64,000 nucleotides of DNA from Paraspadella gotoi (taxonomy: Eukaryota > Chaetognatha), in contig CM119264.1 in assembly GCA_051294375.1 (NCBI GenBank), positions 19,971,590 through 20,035,589 of the forward strand. Direction: 5' to 3'. Under the pieces are notes generated by a model. The model made no database searches and was not told where the DNA came from. It was given only the letters and a program-made list of their open reading frames with translations. Below are positions 45,092-57,751 of the stretch, piece after piece. The first letter of the stretch is position 1. Every line of letters starts with the position of its first letter. Made by a program: the position numbers and the translations under genes.

Positions 45092-45123
<32 letters not shown>

Positions 45124-45400
45124 TTTACTCATACACGCATTTGTTTGTTTTATTTACGATGAATGATTCATTGCGTCAATGAATTACTATCATCGCATCA
45201 ATGAATGACTATCATCGTATCAATGAATGATTATCATAACATGAATGAATGACTATCATAGCATCAATCATTTGATTATCATCACATCAGTCATTTCGTT
45301 ATCATCTCATCAATTTTTGGTTATCATCGCATCAATATTTGGTTATCATCGCATCAATATTTGGTTACCATCGAAAGCTGGCTCGATTTTTATGCTTAAA
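43958..45400 (+). repeat. Hairpin-led repeat, family G2
   Basis: Starts ATCGAGCCAGGACC, with the hairpin GGACCGGCTTCGCCGGGTCC, then GACTCTATAACC and CGTAGTCGTCGTCGTCGGCG, CT microsatellites (44205-44230, 44278-44330) and the 22 bp minisatellite (45157-45375). Ends CTGGCTCGAT, the complement of the start. Another member of the hairpin-led group with its own terminal sequence. Confidence 0.65.
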
Positions 45401-46285
45401 GATTTTTAGTGGTCGTTTCAGAACATGACAGTGTTATGTCTAATCTTTAATTTATCTGATTTTAATATTTTATAACTATTCATATTAAACCTAATTATTT
45501 TTTTTTAGGTAAGTTAAAAAAAAATGTTCGGAAGATTTTAACGAATAAGTTTAAATCATCAAATACTTAATGTATTTGTATTCGGCTTCCGTGGCCCTAA
45601 CCATTAACCTATTCCATTCCCTCGGCTCGCGACATCGCCAGCATGCCTCCAACTCTAACCCTAAACCGGGCCCTGATCCAATCCTTGACTCTAACCTGAT
45701 CCGGCTCGTGACATCATCCTCGCCCTAAACCTATCCCAGCAGATTCCGGCTCTAAAATTCACCTTGTCGGTTCGTCGGTCCTACCCCCTAATCTTGTCGG
45801 TAAGTCACTTAGATCATGTCAGAACATCTAATTATTATTATTTATAAATGATGCTAAAAAATTTATGTCCCTCTGTCCGTCCATTCGTCCCCTTTGAACG
45901 CCAATTACTCTTTAGTGGATGGCCCGATTTACTTGAAATTTTGTGTGATCCAGCAGGAAATCAAGTTTTGATGGAATTCTCCGAGTGGAAATGAGTTTCA
46001 ATGAAAAAAATATAAACTGTTTAACTATTTTTTTTTCTTTTTATATAAAATGTAAATCAATCAATTATTTTATATGAAAATAAAAAATAGTATTCAAGTA
46101 GTGAAACGGATTTGTTGTTTTTTTCATTTAAACTCTTTTCCCCGCGGACGTTTAATTAATTAATTAAATAATCTTCAATTATTAAAAAGAAAAAAGTATA
46201 ATCAAATATTCATTTCAACCATAAACATTACAATATGCTTGAAAATCTTTTCATGTTTTATTTGATTATAATACCGTTATTAAAA
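45364..46285 (+). repeat. Segment repeated directly at 55070-55955
   Basis: Both copies run from GGTTACCATCGAAAGC to TACCGTTATTAAAA with the same order and orientation. The second copy differs largely by missing single bases. The first copy ends at a 25-N gap. Best explained as the same locus represented twice. It contains a diverged family F head (45735-46000). Confidence 0.8.
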
Positions 46286-46310
46286 NNNNNNNNNNNNNNN
46301 NNNNNNNNNN
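46286..46310. other. Assembly gap (25 N)
   Basis: A fixed-length run of 25 Ns between the upstream contig and the minus-strand arm of the palindrome. Confidence 0.97.
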
Positions 46311-46984
46311 AAAGAGAGAAGATGCATTTGTAAATAACCATAGTAATAACAAAAAAATAAAATAAAATGAGTTGAGAGGTGGGTGCATCAGTTTGGTTTT
46401 TTTAAATAAGATAAGATAATGTTGCTCAGCTAATTATGGCGGCTCAAAAGCTATGCTTGGCAATTCCTTTCATACTTATCCCTAGATATTTTAATCAGTT
46501 CTGAACATCAAGATCTCCAAAATCAATTAATCGGGTGGAATTGCTTTAAGGAAAAGGAGAGTAGGGTTTGAAATGTGGTTTATGATTTCTAGTTTAAGTT
46601 TAGAGGGGGTGGTATAATTTTATCAAGGTATATGAACCCGGGAATTCATCAATTTTATTTACTTCACAATGTGAATATTAATAATAAGAATGAAGACATA
46701 TAGTATCGGTAATAGCTAGTAATTTTAATTTTACACTAATTTTACGTTAGATTTTTAAAAACTATGTTAAATAGCTGAGGACATACGATGTATGAAAACC
46801 AAAACATGTTATTCAATTCAGCACAATTATTAGTAATAAGCTTTGCACTACAGGGTAACTTAAAATTACAAATAGGCAGATTATGTTATGGCAATTTGAT
46901 CTATTGACTTACGAAATAAAATTACGCAACTTTCCGTATCTTTAAGCAAAAGTTAAGGCCATAGAATAAATAAACTTCGCTTAC

Positions 46985-47184
46985 TGTTAATTTTCTATGA
47001 AGTACAAAAGGTTCTTCTGCAACTTGAAGAGATGCGGTAGTTCGTGGAGTTATCGGCAGTAACAGAGTAGATAGCGCCATTTTCATCAAGAGTTATTTTT
47101 TTGATTGTGGCATATAATTGACAGTCATCTTGCTTAACTTCAACTCTGTCATCAAATCTTGAAATCGGTATATTGTTTCTGTAC
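46985..47184 (-). pseudogene. Antisense copy of Ig exon 20b
   Basis: Mirror of 62900-63098. The acceptor side reads ATGGTACAG where the other arm has AGGTACAG, so the splice site is damaged. Probably an assembly duplicate. Confidence 0.7.
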
Positions 47185-47842
47185 CATAAAAAAAAAAAAC
47201 ATAACAGCCATGTTCAACAATAACAAGTTTGAGCAAACAATGTCGGATCTTCCCACGATCAATCATCGATAATTAATTAATTAATAATTAAATAATTAAT
47301 TTGATCCCAAATGTTTGTTTTTAGGAGCTTTTTGTTACTAACTACGACAAAAGCAATGACGACGATGAGAATAATGCGATAATGATTGACTTGATTGATT
47401 GACTGATTAATTAATTATTGATTATTAATACATAATGCATTTACATTTAATATAAAAGGAAAAAAAGAAGCATAATCAATTAGTGAAACAGACTTTCTTG
47501 TTTTTTCCATTTAAACTCATTTCCACTCAAACCATTCCATCGAAACTTAATTTCCAGCTTAACACACACTTTCCTTACCACATACAAAATCCAGGTCAAT
47601 CGCCCCTTCCACTCATGATCAATTGGTCTTCAGATTGTAAAATATATTTTTTTTGTTTTGTCCATTAAACTCATTTCCACTCGAACGATTCCATCGAAAC
47701 TTCATATCCAGCTCAATCACACACTTCCCTACCCCACACACAAAATTTCAAAATCGCAATCCATCCATCCAATCACGAAGTAATTGGTGTTTCTTTGCTA
47801 AGGTGGGACGGGACGGACATCATTTTTTTTTGCATAATTTAT

Positions 47843-48308
47843 TTTCAATTTTACTTATCTATCCTTAGCTAATTACTTATTTATTCACTAGTTAATGTTA
47901 AATTTCACAAATTGTTAGTTTTTCAAAACTTCTTTATCTTTTGTTGTACATTGCAAAAATGCAATCTTTATTATTTATTTATCCCTGTTGTTTTGTTTCT
48001 CTCTCTCTTCTCTCTCACTCTCTCTCTAACTCTCTCTCTTTAACAAGTTCACTTCATTTTACAACTACACTCAATCTGCCCTCACCTTCAACCTGTCCTC
48101 ACATCTGACCACTATTCTGTCTCACCACTTTGTTGGAAAACTTTTACCCTCTCTCTCTCTTTCTCCTCACACTCTTCTTTTTAAACAAAATTTATTATTG
48201 AATGTCATATGCTGAAAGAAGGCTTGAAGTAAACAAGCCGAATACATGTCGCAACTATTTAATTAAAAATCGTTATTAAAAAATTAAAAATTCTTTGCTT
48301 TCTGCTAA
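47843..48308 (+). mobile_element. PLE terminus P8, left-arm copy
   Basis: Flanked by GCATAATTTAT (47832-47842 and 48309-48319). Mirror of 61792-62248. The hammerhead here (48206-48256) has a base inserted in each core box (CTGAAAGA, GAATAC), unlike the intact other arm. Confidence 0.7.
48206..48256 (+). ncRNA. Hammerhead motif, left-arm copy with indels
   Basis: Reads CTGAAAGA, GGCTTG/CAAGCC stem II, GAATAC, ATGTC. Each core box has one extra base compared with 61842-61886. The two changes would abolish activity if real; sequencing error is the simpler explanation. Confidence 0.6.
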
Positions 48309-48516
48309 GCATAATTTATCATCAGTTTGAATGTTCTGACATGAAATATATAGTGAAGGGCCCGACAATATTGATGAGGTGGACCGACGGACCGACAAAG
48401 TGAATCATAGAGACGAGATCTGCTGATAAGCAGATCCGACTAAAAATTTAATAATAAGGATAACAATTATATAAAAAAATCATATAAAAAATTTGAGAAT
48501 AGCTTCATTTTTAATT

Positions 48517-50170
48517 GGATCGGCTTATAAGCAGATCCTGACTCTATAATTCACTTTGTCGTCCGTCGGTCCACCCCCTCAATCTTGTCGGGCATTCACT
48601 TATATCATGTCAGAACATCGGATTATGATAAATTTTGCAAAAAAAAACGATGTCCGTCAATCCATCCATCCGTCTGTCCCACCTTAGCAAAACTCTAATT
48701 GCTTGTGTGTGAGTAAGAAGTGTGTGATTTAGCTGGATATGAAGTTTTGATGGAATCGTGCAGTGGAAATGAGTTTATAATGGAAAAAACAAAAAATATA
48801 TTTCACTATTTGATCGGCATTATTCATGAGTGGACGGGATGATTGACTTAAAATTTTGTATGTGGGTAGGAAAATGTGTGATTAAGTTGAAATCAAGTTT
48901 CGATGGAATCGTCTTAATGGAAATATAATGGAAAAACAAAAAACTTATTTCACTAATTGATTATGCTTCTTTTTCTTTTATATAAAATGTAAATGCAAGA
49001 TGTATGATTAAATAAACATTAATCAGTTAATTAATCATTAGTCAATTAATAAATAAATATTTAATTAATCAATCAATCAATTTATTTAATATATCTATTA
49101 ATTAAATATTCAATATTCAATTTATTTATAATAATTAATTATCTATCAATCAATCAATTAATTTATTAATAAATTATTATTTTAGTTTATATAGTTTGTA
49201 TTAATTAATTAATTATTCGGCCAATGATCGTGGCAGATCCGACATTTTTGCTCAACTTGTTAAAAGAAAACACTCGATTTTGGATACAGTGCTATTTTTA
49301 GTGGATCTGCTTTCACTTTGTCGGTCCGTCTGTCCGCCCCCTCAAATTGTCGGGCAATCACTTACATCATGTCAGAACATCGAATTATGATAAATATGCA
49401 AAAAAATTATGTCCGTCCGTCTGTCCCATCTTAGCAAAAAGCTCAATAACTGTTATTGGGTAGTTGGATTGTAATGAAATTTTATGTGTCGGTAGGAAAG
49501 TGTGTGATGAAGCTGGATATAAAGTTTTGGTGGAAAAAACATAAGTCGCATTTACTAAAATCTTTTTACTTATTTTAACCACCCTAATAATTGGATGGAA
49601 TAGATTGAGTTTGAAATGTTGTGTGTGGGTAGGAAAGTGTGTGACGAAGCTTGATAATAAATTTTCGGTGGAAACGTGCAGTGGAAATGAGTTTAAATGA
49701 AAAAATATGAGTCACATTTACTTGAATTCTTTTTACTTATTTAACCATAAATATATTCATAATTGAATGAATAGATAGAGATGAAATTTGTGTGCGGGTA
49801 GGAAAGTGTGGAAGAAGCTAGATATAAAGTTTTGACGGAATCGTGCCTGTGGAAATGAGTTTAAATGGAAAAAACATAAGTCACATTTACTTAAATCTTT
49901 ATTATTTATGATTACTAATAAATGTTTTAATTAATTAATTAATGTGAAAAAATGATGCAATTAATAAAAAAAATATTCAAGTTAAAAAAATTATGCAAGT
50001 TGAAAAAAATGATGCAAAGTTAAAAAAATGATGCAAGTTAAAAAAAAGATGCAAGTTAAAAAAATGACACAAGTTGAAAAAATGATGCGAATGTAAAAAT
50101 GATGCAAATTGAAAAAAATGATGTGAGTTTAAAAAAATGATGTGAGTGGAAAAAATGATGGGAGTTAAAG
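48517..50170 (+). repeat. Family F repeats, two copies in left arm
   Basis: Heads at about 48517 (GGATCGGCTTATAAGCAGATCC) and 49300, the first ending GCAGATCCGACATTTTTGCTC near 49262. The second carries a 19 bp minisatellite (ATGCAAGTTAAAAAAATG) at 49960-50165. Mirrored in the right arm. Confidence 0.65.
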
Positions 50171-50525
50171 TCATAATAGGCTGAACTGGCCATTTAATTG
50201 CATTTTCTATCTGGCATATTCAAGTGATCACGCGACTACCAACTATGTAATGCATGCATATGATAAGATATATTAAATATTTCCAAGACATATAACATTT
50301 AAACTATAAGAACAGACGAGACTGACAGATCGACCAAAACGAATGAAAAATGATTTATAAAGTTGCTCGCTAAGCCCTGGCGGTGTGGAGACGACGGTTT
50401 CGCCACTGGGGCACAATAACATCGCAGGAGTATCAGTCTCAAATTTACCAATAATTAAGTAAAGCTATTTTTAACAATGTGAAATATCGAATGAATCAAT
50501 AAAAGTTGTTTAGAATAAAACTTAC

Positions 50526-50652
50526 CATGTAATATTCACAGATGTTCCAGATTGAATGTATCTTATTTTATTGACAGCGGCATGAAGAATTGCGGCGGCT
50601 CCTTCTTTTACAGACATATTATTTAACTCGCGAGAGAAGACAACTGGCCCTT
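50526..50652 (-). pseudogene. Antisense copy of Ig exon 20a
   Basis: Mirror of 59433-59559, with GAAAAILHAAV where the other arm reads GAPAILHAAV because of two compensating indels. Splice sites look intact, but the orientation opposes the gene. Confidence 0.7.
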
Positions 50653-51118
50653 CTGGAAAATTTACAATAAATATAATATTTAAAATAAACTGAACAGTTG
50701 TAATCGGCAGTTTGAAATCACTAACCATAGAACCACATTTACATCCTAAAATCCATCTTTATTATGGATCATAATTTTTTCACGTGAATTAGACTAGCAA
50801 GAAAATACAAATGATTATTCAGCAGAATACAGCAGTTAAAAACCGCATAAATATTTAAGCTAACTTTTTTTTTTAATTTACAATTTTACAATTTACTTGT
50901 GGCATTGCTATCATTGAAAAATAGTAAATTCCCCATTTTTTTTTTAAATTTTAAAAGATTTAGATTCCTCATTAAAATAGAATAGAATATGTTACAACAA
51001 ATTCTGATATCTTCAGCATCAAAAATGGAAAAAGGTTTAATTTACAAGGTATTGACGGGCATATTTTTCAGAACGGCCATTTAGCTTAAATCGGTATTAA
51101 ATTAGTTTTTAGTTTAAA

Positions 51119-51300
51119 GATTAGTTAAAGGTTAGGTTAGGGATGAGTTTTGGGATTAGGTTTAGGATTAGGGTTAGGTACTAAAGTTTAAAGTTAAGGG
51201 TTGTGGTTAAAGATTGGGGATTGGGGTTTAGTTTAGGGTAAAGATTAGGTTGGGATTAAAGGTTGGGAATTAGGGTTAGGGATTTGGTTATTAACAGATT
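51119..51300 (+). repeat. TTAGGG-like stretch, left arm
   Basis: Degenerate GGGTTAGG/GGATTAGG units; mirrored at 58785-58960. Confidence 0.6.
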
Positions 51301-52462
51301 AAGGTAAATATTAAGATTTAATTAATTTAGGTTCATGAATTAAATAATATAAATGGGGCGCTATTGAAGAGTTCCTACTACTCTACTGGGGAGTAAAAAT
51401 GCCAAATAAGATATTTAATATTTTACAAAAGGTTTTATAATTTTTCGTACTTAATCTGAAACTGTAGTTAAAATTTAAAAAAAAAATCTTAAAGTATAGT
51501 GATATCGCCGACGTTACTATCAAAGAAAATTAAAGAAAAAAACAAACATAATGATTGATGCAAAATGAATTATTGATGTAATAATAATTTATTGATTGAT
51601 ATAATAATAATTCATTGATTGATTAATAGTAATTGATTTATTGATATAATAGTAATTGATTGATTGATGTAATAGTAATTTATTGATTGATGTATTAGTT
51701 ATTAATTATTAAGGTATGATAATCAATTATTGATGCGATGATAACCAAATATTGATGTAATGATAACCAAATGATGGATGCGATCATAATCATTCATTGA
51801 AGCGGTGATAGATTTCTTTGATAGGCGATGATAATCATTCATTGATACAATAAGAGACAAAGAGAGAAAGAGAGGGAGAGAGAGAAAGATGAAAAAAGAT
51901 AGAGGGAAGAAGCTAGACAGCTGCTTCAGAGCTTAATAGAAGAGGCAGCGATGGAAAAAAGAGAGAGAGAGAAACATATATGAGAGAGAGAGAAAAAGAG
52001 AGAAAAATAAAAGAGAAACTGGACAGTCGTTGGACCGCCACTGGCAGACAAGCTGCAGAAGCTGAACTTGTCTATATATATAAAAATTGTATGTAAATAA
52101 ATATAAATACAATTGCGTATAGCAATATGAAACATAACAATTTAAAAGACCTTAATGATAAGCCATATGTAAATTTTTAGCTTCCTATAGTTACACACTT
52201 GAGCTATTTCCAATGGTAAAACAACATGATAACGATGACGACAACAACAATGACTACGATCAAAGAAGTAGGAAAGAATTAAAATCTCGCCCAAGTAGGG
52301 CTATCGCCCGTCTGGCGAGATAAAAAAACTATCTTAAATTTCATTAATTTAGGTTTTATTTAAAAGAATAAGAGCCTATCAAGTTATTATGTTTATTATT
52401 TATTTAACTTCTATGACGCATCCAAAATTTTTAATACACTCCTCTCAAATAAAATGTATTAC

Positions 52463-52620
52463 CTTTTACATGAAATCGACATGAAGATTTTTTAGAGCCA
52501 CTTTAACTTCATATGTACCATCATCGTCCATTACGCAAAATTTATCACAAGTTGAATCACGCCATCCAAGTTTTGTATTTGCTTGATTCTTCGATTAGAA
52601 GATTCTATTTTTTGACCTTC
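52463..52620 (-). pseudogene. Antisense copy of Ig exon 19b with frameshifts
   Basis: Mirror of 57449-57608. Two single-base deletions relative to that copy (in ATTTTGCG and in AAAGTGGC, sense strand) break the Ig frame after VIQLVIN. This is direct evidence that the left arm is the poorer copy. Confidence 0.75.
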
Positions 52621-53149
52621 CTGCAAAAGAATAAATACTGCAGTAAAAAATATTAAAAATAGCGGAATGAACAGTAAAAGTTTTTTCACTCTTTCACCAT
52701 CAAGAAAATGCAAAACAATTTGAAAAAGTTACCACTTATTAGTTAAAATAATCATGTATGTACATGAATAAATAAATTATAAAGTCTAAATCTTCGAGTA
52801 TATGATCGGATACTATACAGGTATGGAACGTTGTTATCAGCTAAGCAATGATCAAAATGATTCAGTATTGCTGGAGTTATGTGTACTTAAACAACTTAAA
52901 TGGGAAGACGGACCAACCGACTGACCAAAAAGTTTCTTTGTGAGTACTCGCGGAGCAACTACAAATTTTGAACAAACAATGCCGGATCTCATCACGACAA
53001 TTTAGCGGTAATTAATCATGTGCCTGATTAACGGTTTGATAGAATATTTGATCGAATAATAGATTTTGTAATTAATAAACCTAGATAAATTAATAAACCT
53101 GATAAATAATTTTTTAATGCTGTTCAGTGCTGTTTTTTTTTTGTTCTTA

Positions 53150-53710
53150 GGTGGTCAAATGTTAATCGGAATGTATGGGTGGAGCTAAATCCAGCCAACC
53201 GTTAACCCGCGTGGTGTAACAGACTGTCGAGGGACTGCTCTATATTGAAGCTGGTTCTGTCACTAACATATATCAATAATTACTGTCTCTTCATTGGTGA
53301 GCCGACTTCCAAACACAAACAGCAACAACAACACTTTCAGGCGACATGCTCAACCTGGCAATGCACTTTCGGCCAACACATCAGGCGACATGCCTCAACT
53401 GTGGTGATGAACTTTCCCAAAACAACAACAATTCACTGAAGAGACACAACAGACTTCTCCCTATGGGAGGAGGGGATGTATTGTGGACTAAAATCCACCA
53501 ACCATTCATCAGCGGCCATTGGTGCTGGAGGCAAGTCATTTCCTCCCAACCCAAAGGTCCGGGTTCTAGCCGGTGGTTGCCTAGCAGTTAAGAGGACGGG
53601 GCGCTTAACCCGCCTGTAACACGGTGTTACAGCTTGATCCAAAGTTCAGGGACTGCTTATATTGAATGGTTCTGTCACCAACACATAACAATACTTACTA
53701 TCTCTTTAAT
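53150..53710 (+). repeat. SINE-like family 1, left arm
   Basis: Two partial heads in tandem (53150-53300 and 53400-53710) with AAATCCACCAACC, GGAGGCAAGTCATTTCC, CCGGGTTCTAGCCGG and CTAGCAGTTAAGAGG. Related to 3324-3548. The hydrophobic open frame that starts here runs on into T-rich sequence and is not a gene. Confidence 0.6.
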
Positions 53711-54170
53711 TGTTTCATTTATCTTCGAGCTGCTACATTTTATGTTTTTTCTTTTATTTTTATATGTGTTAATTTTTTCCTGTTATTCTTTTATTTTCTT
53801 ATATTCGTTCCTGTTTTATGTTTTTTTTTTTTTTTATTTTCTTCTTTATTATATATTATTTGTTACTTGCATCTTCAGTGATAGTGCTCGCGCTGCCTTT
53901 CTAATAATAATACCACTAATTTTTTGTATTCCTTTTTTTTTAAATTCGTTCATTTTTCATTTCATTTTATATTTTTTTTTTTTTTTTTCCTATTTTTTAA
54001 TTTTTTCTTTATTCTTTTTCTATTCTTTTTTCATTTCTTTACTTTTTCTATTTTTTAATCAATATTTGTTCATTATGTTATTTTCATTCATTTATTGATT
54101 CATATCATCATTTATTCAGTTTTTTTTGCTCATTTTTTCATTCAAAATAAAAGAGATGATATTTACTTTT

Positions 54171-54854
54171 TAATACGCAAATCGTATATGGGAGTAACAG
54201 AAAGATTTTCAACTTTGGGAACTTTATTAATGAAACTTCATACATTTTTCTGAAAAAACTTTCAATGGAGGAGCAAACATTTTCTAAAATGGCAAGAAGG
54301 CATTAGTAATTAATTTTTTAATATTTATTTATAGATAAGAAATGTCAAAAATTTTTTTTTGAATTGTTATTTTTAAAAAGCAGATTCAAAATGGCTTATG
54401 AAAAGTTAATCTACACAAAGCTATAATTCTTTTTTTCACTAATTTCTTGAAATGATAAGTGGGTTAAACATTGAGAAAAAACGCTAAAAAATCAATCATC
54501 ATCCATACATCATGCCCGATTAATTTTAGCAAGTTTTTTTCTAATTTTTAGTAATAAAGACATCCAAAATTTTAAAAGTTGTAATTCATATTTTTGCTTA
54601 ACTTTTAAGCTTATCAGAATCATTAAGAAAAACTTAAAATATCCAAAAAAAATTTGACATTCATACTAGCAATAAAATACTATTAATTAGGCGAATTACT
54701 CATGGTTCGGAACATTTTTGTAAAAAAATATTTTTAACACAAAATAATTAAATAACGCAATAATGGAATTAGTTTAATTGGCTTTCCAGTTAAAATTTGA
54801 ATTTGGTCGGACTACCTCTACCAAACTTCTGACCCACCCCATTGACGAAGTTTG
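54171..54854. other. Unique centre of the palindrome
   Basis: About 680 bp of AT-rich sequence found once. Both borders carry the same word in inverted orientation (GATATTTACTTTTTAATA / TATTAAAAAGTAAATATC). No gene. Confidence 0.6.
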
Positions 54855-55069
54855 GCGCTATTAAAAAGTAAATATCATCTCTTTTATTTTGAATGAAAAA
54901 ATGAGCAAAAAAAACTGAATAAATGATGAATATGAATGAATAAATGAATGAAAATAACATAATGAACAAATATGATTAAAAAATAAGAAAAAGTAAAGAA
55001 ATGAAAAAAGAATAGAAAAAGAATAAAAGAAAAAATTAAAAAATAGAAAAAAAAAAAGAAAAAAAATTG
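54855..55069 (+). repeat. Short third copy of the palindrome's inner end
   Basis: Same sequence and orientation as 55955-56150 (AAAAAGTAAATATCATCTC, GAATGAAAAAATGAGC), then an A-rich run that changes abruptly into GGTTACCATCGAAAGC at 55070. A join in a poly-A tract suggests a misassembly point. Confidence 0.65.
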
Positions 55070-55954
55070 GTTACCATCGAAAGCTGGCTCGATTTTATGC
55101 TTAAAGATTTTAGTGTCGTTCAGACATGACAGTGTTATGTCTATCTTTAATTTATCTGATTTTAATATTATAACTTCTCCATATAACCTATTATTTTTTT
55201 TGTAGGTAAGTTAAAAAAAATTTTTGAAGATTTACGAATAAGTTTAAATCATCAAATACTTAATGTTTTGTATCGGCTTCCGTGGGCCCTAACATTAACC
55301 ATATTCCATTCCCTCGGCTCGCGACATCGCCATGCCTCACTCTTAACTACCGGGCCTGATCCATACCTTGACTCTAAACCTGATCCGGCTCGTAGATCAT
55401 CCTCGCCCTAAACCTATCCCAGCAGATTCCGCTCTAAAATTTACCTTGTCGGTTCGTCGGTCCTACCCCTAATCTGTCGGTAGCACTTAGCATCATGTCA
55501 GAACAGTCTATTATTATTATTTATAAATGATGCTAAAAAATTTTATGTCCCTCTGTCCGTCCATTCCGCCCCTTTGAACACCAATTACTCTTAGTGGATG
55601 GCCCGATTTACTTGAAATTTTGTGTGATCCAGCTGGAAATCAAGTTTTGATGAATTCCCGAGTGGAAATGAGTTTCAATGAAAAAAATATAAACCGTTTA
55701 ACATTTTTTTTTCTTTTTATATAAAGTAAATCAATCAATTTTTTATATAAAATAAAAAATGTATTCAGTAGTGAAACGGATTTGTTGTTTTTTCATTTAA
55801 ACTTCTTTCTCCCGCGGACGTTTATATAATTAATTAAATAATCTTCCAATTATAAAAAAGGAAAAAGTATAATCAAATATTCATTTCAACCATAACATTA
55901 CAATATGCTTGAAAATCTTTTCATGTTTTATTTGATTATAATACCGTTTATTAA
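55070..55954 (+). repeat. Second direct copy of 45364-46285
   Basis: See 45364-46285. This copy is shorter by scattered single-base deletions, which resembles uncorrected long-read sequence. Confidence 0.8.
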
Positions 55955-56294
55955 AAAAGTAAATATCATCTCTTATTATTTGAATGAAAAAATGAGCAAA
56001 AAAAAACTGAATAAATGATGATATGAATCAATAAATGAATGAAAATAACATAATGAACAAATTGATTAAAAAATAGAAAAAAGTAAAGAATGCAAAAAAG
56101 AAATAGAAAAAGAATAAAAGAAAAAATTAAAAAAATAGGAAAAAATAAAAAAAAATATAAATAGAAACTGAAAAATGAAACGAATTTAAAAAAAGAATAC
56201 AAAAAATTAGTGGTATGTATTATTAGAAAGGGCAGCGCGAGCACTATCACTGAAGATGCAAGTAACAAATAATATATAATAAAGAAGAAAATTA

Positions 56295-56319
56295 NNNNNN
56301 NNNNNNNNNNNNNNNNNNN
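56295..56319. other. Assembly gap (25 N)
   Basis: Run of 25 Ns in an A/T-rich simple stretch near the inner end of the right arm. Confidence 0.97.
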
Positions 56320-56454
56320 AAAAAAAAAAAAAACATAAAACAGGAACGAATATAAGAAAATAAAAGAATAACAGGAAAAAAATTAACACATATAAAAATA
56401 AAAGAAAAAACATAAAATGTAGCAGCTCGAAGATAAATGAAACAATTAAAGAGA

Positions 56455-56905
56455 TAGTAAGTATTGTTATGTGTTGGTGACAGAACCATTCAATATAAGC
56501 AGTCCCTGAACTTTGGATCAAGCTGTAACACCGTGTTACAGGCGGGTTAAGCGCTTAACTGCTGAGGCAACCACCGGCTAGAACCCCGGACCTTTGGGTT
56601 GGAGGAAATGACTTGCCTCCAGCACCAATGGCCGCTGATGAATGGTTGGTGGATTTTAGTCCACAATACATCCCATCACCAAGTTGAGGCATGTCGCCTG
56701 ATGTGTTGGCCGAAAGTGCATTGCCAGGTTGAGGCATGTCGCCTGAAAGTGTTGTTGTTGCTGTTGTGTTTGGAAGTCGGGCTCACCAATGAAGAGACAG
56801 TAATTATTGATATATGTTAGTGACAGAACCGTTCAATATAAGCAGTCCCTGAGTCTGTAACACCAGTTGGTGGATTTTAGTCCACCATACAATCCGATTA
56901 ACATT
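56455..56905 (-). repeat. SINE-like family 1, right arm
   Basis: Mirror of the left-arm copy; heads GTGACAGAACC at 56475 and 56819. Confidence 0.6.
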
Positions 56906-57448
56906 TGACCACCTAAGAAACAAAAAAAAAACAGCACTGAACAGCATTAAAAAATTATTTATCTAGGTTTATTAATTTATCTAGGTTTATTAATTACAAA
57001 ATCTATTATTCGATCAAATATTCTATCAACCGATTAATCAGGCAATGATTAATTACCGCTAAATTGTCGTGATGAGATCCGGCATTGTTTGTTCAAAATT
57101 TGTAGTTGCTCCGCGAGTACTCACAAAGAAACTTTTTGGTCAGTCGGTTGGTCCGTCTGTCCCATTTAAGTTGTTTAAGTACACATAACTCCAGCAATAC
57201 TGAATCATTTTGATCATTGCTTAGCTGATAACAACGTTCCATACCTGTATAGTATCCGATCATATAACTCGAAGATTTAGACTTTATAATTTATTTATTC
57301 ATGTACATACATGATTATTTTAACTAATAAGTGGTAACTTTTTCAAATTGTTTTGCATTTTCTCTGATGGTGAAAGAGTGAAAAAACTTTTACTGTTCAC
57401 TTCCGCTATTTTTAATATTTTTTACTGCAGTATTTATTCTTTTTGCAG

Positions 57449-57608
57449 GAAGGTCAAAAAATAGAATCTTCTAATCGAAGAATCAAGCAAATACAAAACT
57501 TGGATGGCGTGATTCAACTTGTGATAAATTCTTGCGTAATGGACGATGATGGTACATATGAAGTTAAAGTTGGCTCTAAAAAATCTTCATGTCGATTTCA
57601 TGTAAAAG
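57449..57608 (+). CDS. Ig domain exon 19b, second half
   Basis: Acceptor CTTTTTGCAG, entering in phase 0: EGQKIESSNRRIKQIQNL, LVINSCVMDDDGTYEVKVG, SKKSSCRFHVK, leaving in phase 1. The F-strand Y-x-C is YEV, so no canonical disulfide, although two other cysteines exist. Completes the domain begun at 41718. Confidence 0.87.
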
Positions 57609-57751
57609 GTAATACATTTTATTTGAGAGGAGTGTATTAAAATATTTTGGATGCGTCATAGAGTTAAATAAATAATTAAACATAATAACTTGATAGGCTC
57701 TTATTCTTTTAAATAAACCTAAATTAATGAAATTTAAGATAGTTTTTTATC

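Larger units (their letters stand above)
46322..54170 (-). repeat. Left arm of giant inverted duplication
   Basis: Reverse complement of about 55955-63741 over its whole length, with paired positions summing to about 110,070-110,085. Contains the antisense copies of three Ig exons, a PLE terminus, two family F copies and a SINE. Differences from the other arm are largely 1-2 base indels, including in exons. It looks like a lower-quality or chimeric copy of the same locus. Confidence 0.85.

Noticed and set aside
46985-52620. A second, minus-strand Ig gene
   Set aside because: Its three exons are mirror copies of the plus-strand exons with indels that break the frame and a splice site; better explained by the inverted assembly duplicate.
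53634-54098. Open frame of 154 residues, strongly hydrophobic, with a mirror copy at 56207-56521
   Set aside because: It starts in a SINE-like repeat and runs through T-rich simple sequence; the Phe/Leu/Ile content comes from the base composition and the frame is not preserved between copies.
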